From Phellopilus nigrolimitatus (Eukaryota; Basidiomycota; Agaricomycetes; Hymenochaetales; Hymenochaetaceae), in assembly GCA_021029095.1 (NCBI GenBank), contig JAJOHG010000158.1, positions 1 to 57,898 on the forward strand: 57,898 nucleotides of DNA, in the 5' to 3' direction. Made by a program: the position numbers and the translations under genes. Every line of letters begins with the position of its first letter. Within the stretch, counting starts at the first letter, position 1. Below are positions 42,560 through 53,167 of this stretch, piece by piece. Below the pieces are notes generated by a model that searched no databases, was not told where the DNA came from, and was given only the letters and a program-made list of their open reading frames with translations.

Positions 42560-44700
42560 GGATGTTGGGCATCCAGCGAGGACGACTTCTTGCTCTCGAT
42601 CCGCCACGCACTTTGATGGGACACTGGCAGGGCGTTCACTCGATGCTCCATACGAAGGGAAGACTAGCGTTTGTGGCAGAGTGAAAGCGCTGATGCGCGA
42701 TTCCTATTCAAACCTGCAGCTTGACAGACGAAAGACACAGAAGGACACAAAATTGTGTCCGTTCGCGATGCCAGGAGAGATCTTGAATCCAGAATCGAGG
42801 GGCCTGAGTCCGGAGAGCACACGGTGCGTTACAGAGCCCGAATCCGCCAGAATTGGCACCCTGGAAGTCAAATAAAATCGATGCGACTCCGTGCAATTAT
42901 CCTGTAAGCGTGCAATTAGGCGCGCCCGTCTCCCAGGTTGGCGGTTCCAGACGAGCAACAGTTGCCATGTTGTTCGAGTATTTTACACTATCAACTGGAC
43001 CCACTTGTGCTCGAGCTCGAACTCAGCTTTAGGGCAGGCTCGTCGAGGGAGGCACAAACTTTGAAAGGAGCTTTGTAACAGACGGTGCGGAGCATATGTG
43101 CTAGTAACCTCAAGCTGCGCTATGGGGTATTCACCATAAGTCATATCGAGTTATCCCATAAGAATACCTTCTCTATCAAGGTCTCGAAGAGACAGGCCAT
43201 TAGCCCATCTTAATTCTGTGGAAGTCGAGTTTGTTAGTAACGCGCTCGGCACGAATGGACCCTTACCTCACCCTTACCTTTCTTGATGTAACTGAAGACG
43301 TCGACAGTACCAACAGCTTTAGAATCGAGGCAACTTGTAAGTAAATTGTTGAGAACTCACAAATGACAATGGGCTCGGCGAGACTTCGAAATGTGGCCGA
43401 AAATGGGCTGGACGATCAACAAGCGCGTGCATTTCCACCGCGCCTATTTTCCGATCACGCGCGCCTCCTATAAGCGCGCACTGCGCGCTTTGCCTCGAAC
43501 CATGTCGGAGTAAATCACGAAGGCGTTCATCCTTTGGACACACTGACATGACAGTCTTCCGAGCCTCAAGTCATCCAACCGCATGAACAACCCAAGCAAC
43601 ACCGTCCTCCTTCCCAAAGTACATGCTGTCCAGCCGTCTTGAGAACACCGCCATCAGTCGCAAATCCTTCGAATCGGGACCCCCCCTCCCCCCATGCTTC
43701 TAGCGCCCTTCTCAGCTTCCAGCGCGCCATATGCGCGGCGCTAAAATCTTGTGGAATGATATTCGCTCAATAGCGTCTGCCAACCGGATTGTCAAACTAT
43801 GGTGGACGTTCGCTGCAGTGACGGCGTGGTTGGACCAGTTCGGGGTGTATTCAATGCGTAGATAAGCCAGTTTCTTTCCCTATTCCCTGTTTCAGTGAAC
43901 ACCATCTGACCATCTAGGCAGACGTCGAAGTTCATAAGCTTCTGAAAATTGCGATGCCATCCTATTCAAACCTCCATCTTCGCAGTAGACTAGTTCATCT
44001 TCTGCTACGTTTACAGATCAAGTAGGTGAAAAGGATCTGTTTGGACCCTTCCTCATTTTTTCAGGACCGAACCAGCATCTGCGCTCACAAGTTCTACACT
44101 GCTTTAAAGTTCAGACGTCAATATGACACCGGTGTCGAACAAGTCCACACGGTCCGCGGGACGACGCACGCTTCCAACGCTATGGAATTACAACTTCGCC
44201 GACGGGGTCGGTATGACCGTTTTCTTTCACTCGGAGTTTGTTTTTCAGCGGGGGGAAAGTTTACGCCAACGATACGAAGTTTTATTTTTCGCAGCTTCTT
44301 CGACGGACATCGGCTGGGTCACCGAGTCAATTTCTTCAACCGCTCGCGCAGATTTGGCGGTTGTGACCAGATAGCTTCAAAGGTCGAATTTTGGCCAGTT
44401 GGCAATCGTATTAGATACAACAAACCCGCAATACACTGTGAATTGTTCTATGAGAATGTACCTCAGTATTACTACCTACCATCGTCTATTTGAGTTTCAA
44501 CAGGATGATTAATAAGTAAACCACCGTAGGTGTGATTGATTTAGGGAGCACGGTACCATCATCTGCATAAGATAAAGCTGCATTAGAAAGTTCTACAAAC
44601 GTCCCAGAAAGATATCAGATGTAAAGGCGTGCCATGAAGTTTTGAAGATCCAGCACGGATGTCTTGCTTGTTCGCAGCAAACACTGACCCATTCCTACCG
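42560..44700. other. Long spacer, no confident gene
   Basis: No gene could be modelled. On the minus strand near 43320-43260 a short coding-like stretch (SKAVGTVDVFSYIKK before a GTAAGG donor) and, at about 43205-43150, WANGLSLRDLDREGILMG suggest a decayed gene I cannot name. 44240-44400 is related to 32940-33060 in reverse orientation. Confidence 0.4.
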
Positions 44701-44707
44701 CCTGACT

Positions 44708-45879
44708 CTACACACATGTCAATATACCTCCGACCTTCCGCAACACATATGCTTGCGCAGCTGCGTCCGCGTCGAGCTTCGTCGCCGCGCTCAGGGCGGT
44801 CACACTCGCGAGGCACCCGTCTGCCACGAGCACCGCCGCCTCCGTGGGGAGACGCGTCGAGCCACACGTGCTGACGTCCTTCGCAGTGAAGATCGTCGCG
44901 CCGACCGCGCGCGCCAGCACGAACCTGTACGCGTCCGCGTCCGCGCACGCACTCGTTGCGTTTGGGTAGTTAACGCTGACCATCACGCCCGCCGGAAGGA
45001 TGGGCGCGGACGCGTTGAATCCCGGCGCGAGGAGCGCCGCGAGGAACTTGGCGCCGAGCGCGGCGTAGACTGTCGCTGCGGTCGTCGCGTCGGAGGGCGC
45101 CGACAGTGTAGTATAACCCGTCTGTGCGGAGAATGCACCGGAAAACGCGACGGCAGGAATCCCCTCTTTGGTCGCCTCGGTAGCAACTCCTCTGAAAGGA
45201 GTTATGAGTTTCTTGAGTACAGCACATAAGTTCCTGCTGAATTACATTGTTCCCGAGAAAAGGTTTATCAAGCCACTGTTGGTGCCCACATTAGGGCCGG
45301 AAACGACCAAATCGGGCTTCGTGCCGTTGAAGAAGCGTCGTCCGAAGGTCTGGATGCCATATTTGACGGATGTGACGCTATATTTCAAAATAATATCAGT
45401 TCCGACGCTTCTGAACTCTCATTTGCACTTTTTTTCTCACGGAAACGAGTTCACATAGTTCAGACGCGCTGCTCATACAGTATTTATGAGAAAGACGTAT
45501 GAGACGGGCGAGGGCAGCAGAGACACATACCATCACTAGCGTTGTGTCCAGTCGCAGGAGACAATGGCGGGCACGAATCAAACTCACACCCAGACAGCAC
45601 AGGAGTCGGAGGAACGTCCAGCGAGCCGGTGCCCGAGCCATTTTCTGCTGGAGCAGACAACACAATCTGTGCTTCGAGGAAAAAAAAAAAGATCTCTCAT
45701 GAACATCAAGTGAAAATCCGTGTTTGGGTCATCCGTACGTTGTAGCCTTCCGAGGTTAACGCGTCGTACTGGGCGCGGATGTTCGCCGCCGCCCAACCGT
45801 CATCGTTTGAAATGACGACCTTCGTCTGCGCATGGGCAAGTGAAACAAAGAGGAGCAGTGCCGCAGCAGGAGCGTGCAT
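44708..45879 (-). CDS. SurE-like phosphatase, copy 3 (intact)
   Basis: Five exons (45879-45739, 45666-45531, 45468-45441, 45377-45246, 45191-44708) sum to 921 nt, 306 residues. The signal peptide is MHAPAAALLLFVSLAHAQ. SurE-type metal-binding motif KVVISNDDGWAAANIRAQ, then APAENGSGTGS and VVSGPNVGTNSG. The C-terminal half is fungal-type, with VNYPNATSACADADAYRFVL and two conserved-cysteine regions (STCGSTRLP, DGCLAS). Exon 3 is only 28 nt, as in copies 1 and 2. SurE proteins hydrolyse nucleoside monophosphates, and a secreted fungal version could scavenge phosphate or nucleosides (inference). The 3' half is GC-rich. The decayed copy at 32120 is its closest relative. Confidence 0.88.
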
Positions 45880-46539
45880 AACGCTGCAATTAGTTAACAA
45901 TGGCAAGTAGCATTGCTGCCTTTATAACTGGTCAGATCACCAAACACGTGAAGAGACGGCAATATATGAGAATATGGGCTTCGAGAATACGCGTAGTCTC
46001 CGTGCCAACCCACCAATCGCATCACGACACGTTCTAACGGTTCATGCGGGAAACCTCAGAGAGAGTGGCGGAAGGCCCGTTTGCAAAAGTTGAGCATGCG
46101 GCATCTCATTATCGCCTTAAACAGACGCAGCGGCATGTCGGCTTCAAGTTCTTAGTCAGCGCGAGAGAGGCGACCGCCGCCGAGCCATTCTTGAAGCTGT
46201 AGAACGAAGCAGTAGCGATATAACTTAGTAAATCTACCTCTCTATGCTGAAACCTCCCTTAACCAAATATGTCGTAAAATAATGTTTGTTTCTCTCGGAG
46301 TCCGTGCTGAGACTGAAGCACACTTCGCATGAGCAGCCACATAATTTTTCATTGTTGCAATTCTTTCAACGTTTACAGAAAATCGTTACAGCAGAATCTT
46401 TTCAATCTTTATCATCTCTAAGATCACATTGCGGCGACTAAGCGACAAAAAAAGTGCAAATGAGAATACTATGCTCAAGTTTATATGCGATGGGCGTACC
46501 GCCGAATTAGACTCTTGAGCCGTCTGAGCGCACGTTCGC
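45880..46539. other. Promoter of SurE copy 3 and 3' flank of copy H
   Basis: Contains the empty insertion site (CTAAG, 46438-46442) of the 5.5-kb element and the mirror of 28045-28375. No gene is present. The minus-strand sequence just upstream of 45879 matches the promoters of SurE copies 1 and 2 (CACGTGTTTGGTGATCT). Confidence 0.6.
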
Positions 46540-47154
46540 TTACTCGAAATGCTTGTTCAAATCGATTTCGACCTCGTCGTCGCTGTTCTCTGTAATCGGG
46601 TACCTTATTATCGATATCAGGCTTCAGCGGAAAATACATAAAATGGAGGGAAAAGAGTGAACGTACGAGACGGTCTTCTTGACCTCGTCGCGCTGCACGG
46701 TAAAGCCCTCGACCGGGGAGAAGTCGCTGATACGCTTTTCGTCGCCCGGGGTGACAACAAACGGTGCCGCCGCGCGTGCGACGTTGGTGTACTCGCCAGA
46801 GATGGCCTTGCTACCGTTGTTGAGAAACTTGAAAGAGGGAGCAAGCCCAGCAAACGCGGTGTTCACGTCGATCGTGGTGACATTAGCCGTGAACGTCGGG
46901 CTTTATCGTTTTGCTTGCATTTTAGAATAGGTGCATAAAAAAGAGAGAAAATGGACGCACGTCAGATATTGCGTGTAGGGGCCGCGCTGCAGGGTCAACG
47001 GGTATGTGCCGTGCAACGTGAAGTCCGAGTTCCTTGGGATTTGTTGGTTTGGGTTGATATGGAGTAAGACATAAGCACCGGAGCTGTTCGTGTACGAGAA
47101 TGTAACGATCTGGTTACCGGTGTTGCTGAAGATGACAGAGACAAAATAAGACAT
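46540..47154 (-). CDS. Tandem-repeat beta protein, copy H
   Basis: Exons 47154-46961, 46900-46667 and 46603-46540 (492 nt, 163 residues) are identical in length to copy B. Repeat 1 has VSVIFSNTGNQIVTFSYTN, and repeat 2 has FKFLNNGSKAISGEYTN and VVTPGDEKR. By eye it differs from B at only a few residues (for example SSGAY for SSFAY, NNGS for NTGS). Acceptors are AAAG and ATAAG. No lesion was seen. Function is unknown. Confidence 0.78.
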
Positions 47155-47236
47155 TGGGCGAAGTAAACTTGGGTGCTAATACTAGGTAAGTGGTATTGGG
47201 TGGGAGGGATACTGACATGGCAAATTTGAGTCTCTC

Positions 47237-47244
47237 GTTTTATA
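47237..47244 (-). promoter_or_regulatory. TATA box of copy H
   Basis: CCAAGCTATAAAACG on the minus strand, mirror of the copy B promoter. Confidence 0.6.
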
Positions 47245-47699
47245 GCTTGGACGTCGGGCGCCTACCGAGCATGTCTCCTCGCCTCCGATCCATCGAGTAC
47301 ACGTACATGGGGCGAAGAGATCACTTGAAACTCCGTATGAAGGTACGACTAGAGTTTGGGACAAAGCGAGAAGTGAAATGACACAACGTCTTCAAGCCTG
47401 CAGCAGCATAACAGGGTAAAGACATAGCTGTGTCCGTCAAGTTGCCAACCACGGAAGGCACAATGATGCAAGGGGTGTATCACTTCCTGGTGGTCACATT
47501 AATGTTCGCGCTATAAAGCCCTTGAACACAAGTTATATCTGGGAAACGAAGGACCAACTCGGAGCGAGGATACTTCTGTACATTCAAACCCGGGTAATAT
47601 TGTTGGCAGAACTCGAGGGTTTCGTCGACGTCGCGGCAAAACATAGTGCTGCCAAGGTTTGCAAAACGGAAGATCTCGTCTCTTTGAGTTTTTTCCCTT

Positions 47700-48305
47700 C
47701 TAAATGAACGCGTTGTACTGGGCGTGGATATTCACCGCCGCCCAACCGTTTTTGTTGAGATGACGGTCTTCGTCTGGCATGGGCAAGCGAAACGAAGCAG
47801 TATTCGGAACGATCTCAGGGTTCAATGAAGAGGGCCGGTCCGATATCTAAACGATTCGGGTCAGAGGGTCAGGTAGTAGTTCTTCTCTAATGGTTTTCAA
47901 GCGAATAGTGCTTAATTGTCGCACAGCCCGTGGAGTTGCCTTGGATCTGGTCTGAAGGACTAGCAAGCGCGCTGTTGTCGCGGAGATGCTCATAATGCAA
48001 AATTTGAGCTGATTGAATCCACCTAATCGAAGTCATCGCCGAGTCTGATTGCTCTTATAGCTCGAAGACTGTTATTACGGAGCTATACGTACGTACCAGT
48101 GCACGACGAAGTTTCACGCAGGAAAAAAAGCTGCAAAGCCGTAAGCATAGGACTTGTGACCATCTCTTCTGATTCCACTGACCCCCAGTATTTTCAGAAT
48201 TCAAGTGCACCCAGCCCTTTGACTCGGGTCAGAGCTGGGGTCGGGGGTCCATCCGAACACTGACACGAAGAGAAGCAGTGCTGCAGTATGGAACCTTGGC
48301 ATAAT
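47700..48305 (-). pseudogene. SurE-like 5' fragment, mirror copy
   Basis: Mirror of 20665-21270. The leader remnant is at about 48300-48240 and the NGWAAVNIHAQY remnant at about 47755-47710, separated by the same foreign segment. The interruption therefore predates the inverted duplication. Confidence 0.65.
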
Positions 48306-48620
48306 GCTGCAGTTACTTGACAATGATAAGTAGCAATGCTGCCTTTATAAGATCACCAAACACGTAAAGAGACGGTAATATGAACTTCGGAAATACGCGT
48401 AGTCTTGTGCCAATCCACGAATCGCACCATGACACGTCCCAATGGTTCATGCTGGGAACCTCAGAGAGAATGGCGAAAGGTCCGTTTACTATGGAATGTT
48501 ACCACCGCGAACGAAATCGAAAAAAGGCGCCTATGAGTATCATGTCTGGGAGTCCATACAAAACAAAGGAAACAACATACAAATTGAACATCGCTTAGTA
48601 ATAAACATCTTTCAAATACA

Positions 48621-49798
48621 TTACGTGCAAGACAAAAACGAACGAAGCTTGTTCAGCACAAACTCCTGAGTATCCGAGTCGACGTCTCCTTTGGTCGTCG
48701 CATTCATGACGCTGACGCTCGCAAAGCAGCCCGAAAGCGCCACGACGCTGTTCTCCGTCGGGAGACGGTCGCTTCCGCAGGTTGTGACATCCGCAGGCGT
48801 GGTCGACGTTGCAGCATTGATGCGCGTCAGCACGAAGCTGAATGCGTCTGCATCCGTGCAGTTGCCCGTAGCCGTCGCGTAGTTGACGTTAAGGGTGATG
48901 TTCGGTGGCAGGATTGGCGAAGACGAGCTGAAGGGCGTGGCGAGAAGGGCTTGCGTGAACGTCGACCCCAGCGCAGCGAAGACTTCCGCAGTAGTGGTAG
49001 ATGCCGAGGGCGTGGAAAGTGTGGTATATGAGACTTGTGAGCCTCCCGCTCCCGAAAACGCGACAGAAGGGATGCCTTCCTTGGCAGCTTCACAGGCCGC
49101 ACCGCTGAGATCAATTCAAATATAAATATAAACTGTGCTGACCACGCGCGAGACGGCCCGGATGCAGATCTTACTCACACTGTACCTGATTCGAGAACCA
49201 CTGATCCTAGATTATTTCCCACATTCGGTCCAGAAACAACGAAGTCGGGTCCGGTGCCGCCGAAAAACGGTGGGGCCGCAGTCTGGATACCGAATCGTAC
49301 AGAAGTGACACTGCAGATGTTTTTTCAATGTCGAAAGAATTAGCAGCTTGCTCTGTAAATGCTCTCACGGAAATGAGTTCACATAGTTCAGGCGAGCTTG
49401 AAGAACTTTGTCAGAAAGGATCAAACTTCGAAGAATAAGCCAGACCTACCATCATCAGGATCAGATCCAGTAGCGGGAGCACCAGCCGGACAGCTCTGGA
49501 ACTCGCAGCCATCGGAACCCAGTACTGTCGGTGGTGCATCGGAAGATCCAGTCCCAGATTCGTTCTCTGCCGGGGAAGAGAGAACAACCTGTAGGACAAT
49601 TTGAACATGAGGAATGTCATTCTTAAGATGAAGGAAGCCGCAAACATTGAACCCAGCGTTCTTCAACGCAGTGTTTTGTGCTCGAACATTTGCAACAGCC
49701 CAACCGTCGTCGTTAGTCAATACGATTTTACTTCGACCGTTTACGACGGCGATGGCGGCGAGCAAGAAGTAGAGACGATGAAACACAGACGTACGCAT
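48621..49798 (-). CDS. SurE-like phosphatase, copy 2 (intact)
   Basis: Five exons (49798-49646, 49588-49450, 49396-49369, 49310-49179, 49104-48621) sum to 936 nt, 311 residues. Signal peptide MRTSVFHRLYFLLAA. Motifs KIVLTNDDGWAVANVRA, PAENESGTGSS and VSGPNVGNNLGS define a SurE-type nucleotidase/phosphatase. The C-terminal half has VNYATATGNCTDADAFSFVL, TTCGSDRLP and LSGCFAS, also seen in copy 3. Unlike its mirror (19170-20346), the SGAGGSQVSYTTL region is in frame. Secretion is predicted from the leader. The phosphatase substrate is not evident from sequence. Confidence 0.88.
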
Positions 49799-49799
49799 T

Positions 49800-50477
49800 G
49801 TGAGGTGGGGACTGGAATCCAGGCGCAAGGTCGATGCCAGAGAGTACTTCGTCTTTTATTCGCATCCCGATGAAGTTTATTTAATCATTACGGAAGGGCA
49901 TGATGAAGATGGAGCGCATGCGTCGTCTGCGCAGTGATCAATGCTCTTTACAAGGCACGCACGTTTGCTGGCATGGCGGATGTAAATGGAAATCGTGACT
50001 CGGACTGAGCAAGTATAACGCCGTGGATGCCTATCCGCGAGCCACGTTCTCCGACAACTAGCACATCCATGAGGGACAAAGTAAGACAGAAGATGCCGAT
50101 GCGGTTTGTGAGAATGAAACGACCAGGCGGGTCAAGATGGGTTTCGGTTCCTTGATGGATCCGAAAACACCAGACACGACGAGCTCAAGATAAATCTCTC
50201 CAAGCTCCTTGGCTTCTTCAGTAGCAGCAACGAACTGCATTCCTGTCAGATGATGACCCAAAGAGCGCTATGTACCTCCGCCAGAAATACTCGACGGACT
50301 AAGGATAACTTGATAGGCACCAAAACTTGTACATTAATAATATTGGGATGAAAATGGCCAGAGAGACCGAAAAAACGTTGCTATATATGGCTGTTTTAGA
50401 TCTCCGCCTGGACTTCGCCGTGTTGCCGAACAACACAGAAGGCGCAGACATTTGACGCGAACGTACAACGCTCAACC
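49800..50477. other. Arm border and Mago promoter
   Basis: Up to about 50085 this is duplicated arm DNA. From there on it is unique sequence and the promoter of the Mago gene. No other gene was seen. Confidence 0.5.
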
Positions 50478-51344
50478 ATGGCTACACTCGAGAAGGACCC
50501 ATTTTACTTGAGGTGTGTTCTCAAGAACTTCGTTTTCGTACACAAAAAGCTGACGTGGGCTTTAAAATGATCAGATATTAGTGCGTACCAAGCGAGCTTG
50601 TGACTCTGGTTGAGCGAGATATTCACGAAATTTACGGAACTTCTCTGGCACAACTTTTTCTCCTGCAGCACTGGCCACTCGGGCAAGCACGGACACGAAT
50701 TCTTGGAGTTTGAGTACTCGCACGGACGTTTACGATACGCGAACAACTCGAACTACCGCAATGACAGCTTGATTCGCAAAGAGAGTGCGTTGCTCTTATT
50801 CATAGGGTTATACAAGTGCTGACGATTTCATTACTTCCTTCGTACAACTTGCGATAATTAGTGTGGGTAGGACCGTTGGTGGTGAAGGAGCTGAAGCGGA
50901 TTGTGGAGTCAAGCGAAATCATCAAGTGCGTCTGTCTCTAGCCAACTGTCGTTGTCAGACGCCGAGCTTAACCAACTCATACAGGGAGGATGACGCGAAC
51001 TGGCCAAAGAAGAACATCGTCGGGAGACAGGAGCTGGAAATTCGTGTGGGGAATGATCACATCGCTTTTGAGGTACGTCAACTCCCGGACAAAATGTCGA
51101 GCCGAGCGCTGATGAGAACGTCGCAAATGTACCCCACATAGACGGCGAAGATTGGCTCTCTTGTAGATGTCCAGGACAGCGAGGATCCGGATGGGCTGCG
51201 AGTGTTTTACTATCTTGTGCAAGATCTCAAAGTGCGTGTCTTCTTTCCGTCACGCTGAACCATGGTTCTGATAGCTTCTCGTACCGTGTCCAGTGTCTTA
51301 TTTTCTCTCTTATCTCGTTGCACTTTAAAATCAAACCCATATAA
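50478..51344 (+). CDS. mago: Mago nashi, exon junction complex subunit
   Basis: Core subunit of the exon junction complex. It pairs with Y14 and marks spliced mRNAs in the nucleus and cytoplasm. Seven exons (50478-50512, 50575-50580, 50669-50784, 50862-50925, 50985-51072, 51142-51231, 51294-51344) sum to 450 nt, 149 residues, the usual Mago length. Signatures are [77 protein letters not shown] and the ending SLHFKIKPI. Exon 2 is a 6-nt microexon (ATATTA) needed to restore RYY. Without it the frame is lost. Intact and single copy here, just outside the duplicated region. Confidence 0.96.
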
Positions 51345-51590
51345 TTCACTTATTCAATCTCTCCGTTTCGTTTCCGTTTTGTCCATCCGTAAAATTCTGT
51401 ACATCTGTGTTTTGTCTGCATGGGTACCCAAATGTAAAACGGTACTTACTGGGTTTTGGCCTACTTTGCGCGATGATTCTGCGAATGTCTTCAATAATGC
51501 TGCTGTGTATGAGCGGTGTATGAGAAGACATTAGTTGCGACCCAAGTGTGAGTGGTATGTCGGAGCGCTCCTCTGCTAGGTACCACCATC
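51345..51590. promoter_or_regulatory. Intergenic spacer Mago-EAF3
   Basis: Only 246 bp separate the Mago stop from the EAF3 start. They must contain the Mago 3' end and the EAF3 promoter. No clear TATA box. Confidence 0.4.
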
Positions 51591-52865
51591 ATGTCGACTG
51601 TGCAGTTCGCGCCTAATGAACGCGTTCTATGCTACCATGGCCCTCTCGTCTATGAGGCAAAGGTGCTCAAAGCCGACAACTGGGATGAAACTAACACGCA
51701 ATCGGGCGTAGTTGGCCCGCACTACTTCGTGCACTACAAGGGGTGGAAACAGACGTGCGTCCCCCGGTCCCCCTCTGTTTTGTTTATCGCTCACGAATTG
51801 TTTTTCTATGTACACCCATTGGGCCTCTGGTTTCCGTATGCCACTCCCCCATCTTGCAGATGGGACGAATGGGTGCCCTCGGCGCGGCTGCTTAAGTACA
51901 ACGACACGAACGTCGCGTTGCAAAAGCAGCTCGTTGCTTCGACGAAGGAAGCTCAGTCAGTCGCTGCAGCGACGGCCAAGACGCAGAAGACAACCGGAAC
52001 TACGTCCGGACGTATCTCGACTGCGGGCGGACGCAAGGAGGGAACTCGTGGTACGAAGCGCGGTCGAGAGGAGGTGCGTGCGTTCTGGCTCTATTCAAAC
52101 GGAAGGCGGTTCAACTCGTGCCCTCCTTTTTCCTGCAGGACGATGGCTCGCGAAAATTAGAGATGAAGCTGACCATCCCGAACGTCCTCAAAGTCCTACT
52201 TGTGGACGACTGGGAAAATATCACGAAGAAACAACAGGTCCGTCTCCTTTTTTCTTTCCCTCACACATCTTGTCTGACTGTCTGTCAGCTCGTTTCCCTC
52301 CCACGCTACCCTACCGTCGAGGTACTTCTGCAGGAGTTTGCTACCTATGTACTCTCGCAGGAGAAGCCACCTCAGAAGGCGGATATCCTGTTGCCAGTCG
52401 TCACTTCAGGACTGAAGCTGTATTTCGACCGCGCACTCGGCACGAACCTACTCTACCGCTTCGAGCGTCCTCAATATCGTCAGCAGCGTGAAAAGTATGT
52501 GACAGGTGCGCACGTTATCGTCGCGCAGACGAAAGAAATGAGCCAGGTCTACGGTGCGGAGCACTTGCTCAGGATGATAGGTATGTTTTGATTTTAATTT
52601 GTTCTCTGATATGTGTCTGACTTTCCCTATAGTGAGTCTACCGGCGATGGTTGCTCAATCGAAGATGGACCAGGAATCTGTGCTAATACTGAGAGAATAC
52701 GTGCACGAGCTTTTAAAGTACGCTATCTCCCTGTCTTTTATTCGGACTACTATCGACGCAAGTTTCTTTCCACCTAGTTTTATGGTACAAGAGCGACACC
52801 GTATTTTCTTGAAGGAGTACGAGACGGCCAGCTCGCATTATCAAAACATCATTGGTCGCACATGA
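51591..52865 (+). CDS. EAF3: EAF3/MRG15 chromodomain protein
   Basis: Subunit of the NuA4 acetyltransferase and Rpd3S deacetylase complexes. Its chromodomain reads H3K36 methylation in transcribed chromatin. Six exons (51591-51754, 51860-52073, 52139-52237, 52289-52580, 52633-52717, 52778-52865) sum to 942 nt, 313 residues. The chromo barrel is at residues about 6-70 (ERVLCYHGPLVYEAKVL, YFVHYKGWKQTWDEWV). A basic linker (GRISTAGGRKEGTRGTKRGR) is followed by the MRG domain (about 130-313: IPNVLKVLLVDDWENITKK, PTVEVLLQEF, FDRALGTNLLYRFERPQY, GAEHLLRMIVSLPAM). Length and domains are normal. No lesion was seen. Confidence 0.96.
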
Positions 52866-53167
52866 CCGTTATTATCATCTTCCGCTGTTTCCTCTGTTGT
52901 ACTTACTATTGCAGGTCTTGTAATTATAGCCGATATTTCATAACATACTTCAAATACCGATCTATGCATTTTGGTTAATTACGCTCGATATATACTTGTT
53001 TTTGCGTTGAATTCGACAATGTTCGAAATTGCCGATGCGCGAGTCATGCGAAATGCTGAAGCATATTTTCAAGTTTCTACCTACAAACACAGCAAAGCAG
53101 TAAATTCAGACTGAAATTCAGAGCTTCAAGTTATAAAGCCTTCGTAGTTTTGGAGAATATTTCTCAG

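Larger units (their letters stand above)
46495..50085 (-). repeat. Right arm of large inverted duplication
   Basis: Mirror of 18910-22510 with copy H, a SurE fragment and intact SurE copy 2. The outer limit is near 50085, where the TTTGTCCCTCATGGATGTGC match with 18911 ends. Confidence 0.9.

Noticed and set aside
15062..47154. Assigning the repeat family to aegerolysins or jacalin-like lectins
   Set aside because: The beta-rich pattern is reminiscent, but I could not see the diagnostic motifs of either, so no name was given.
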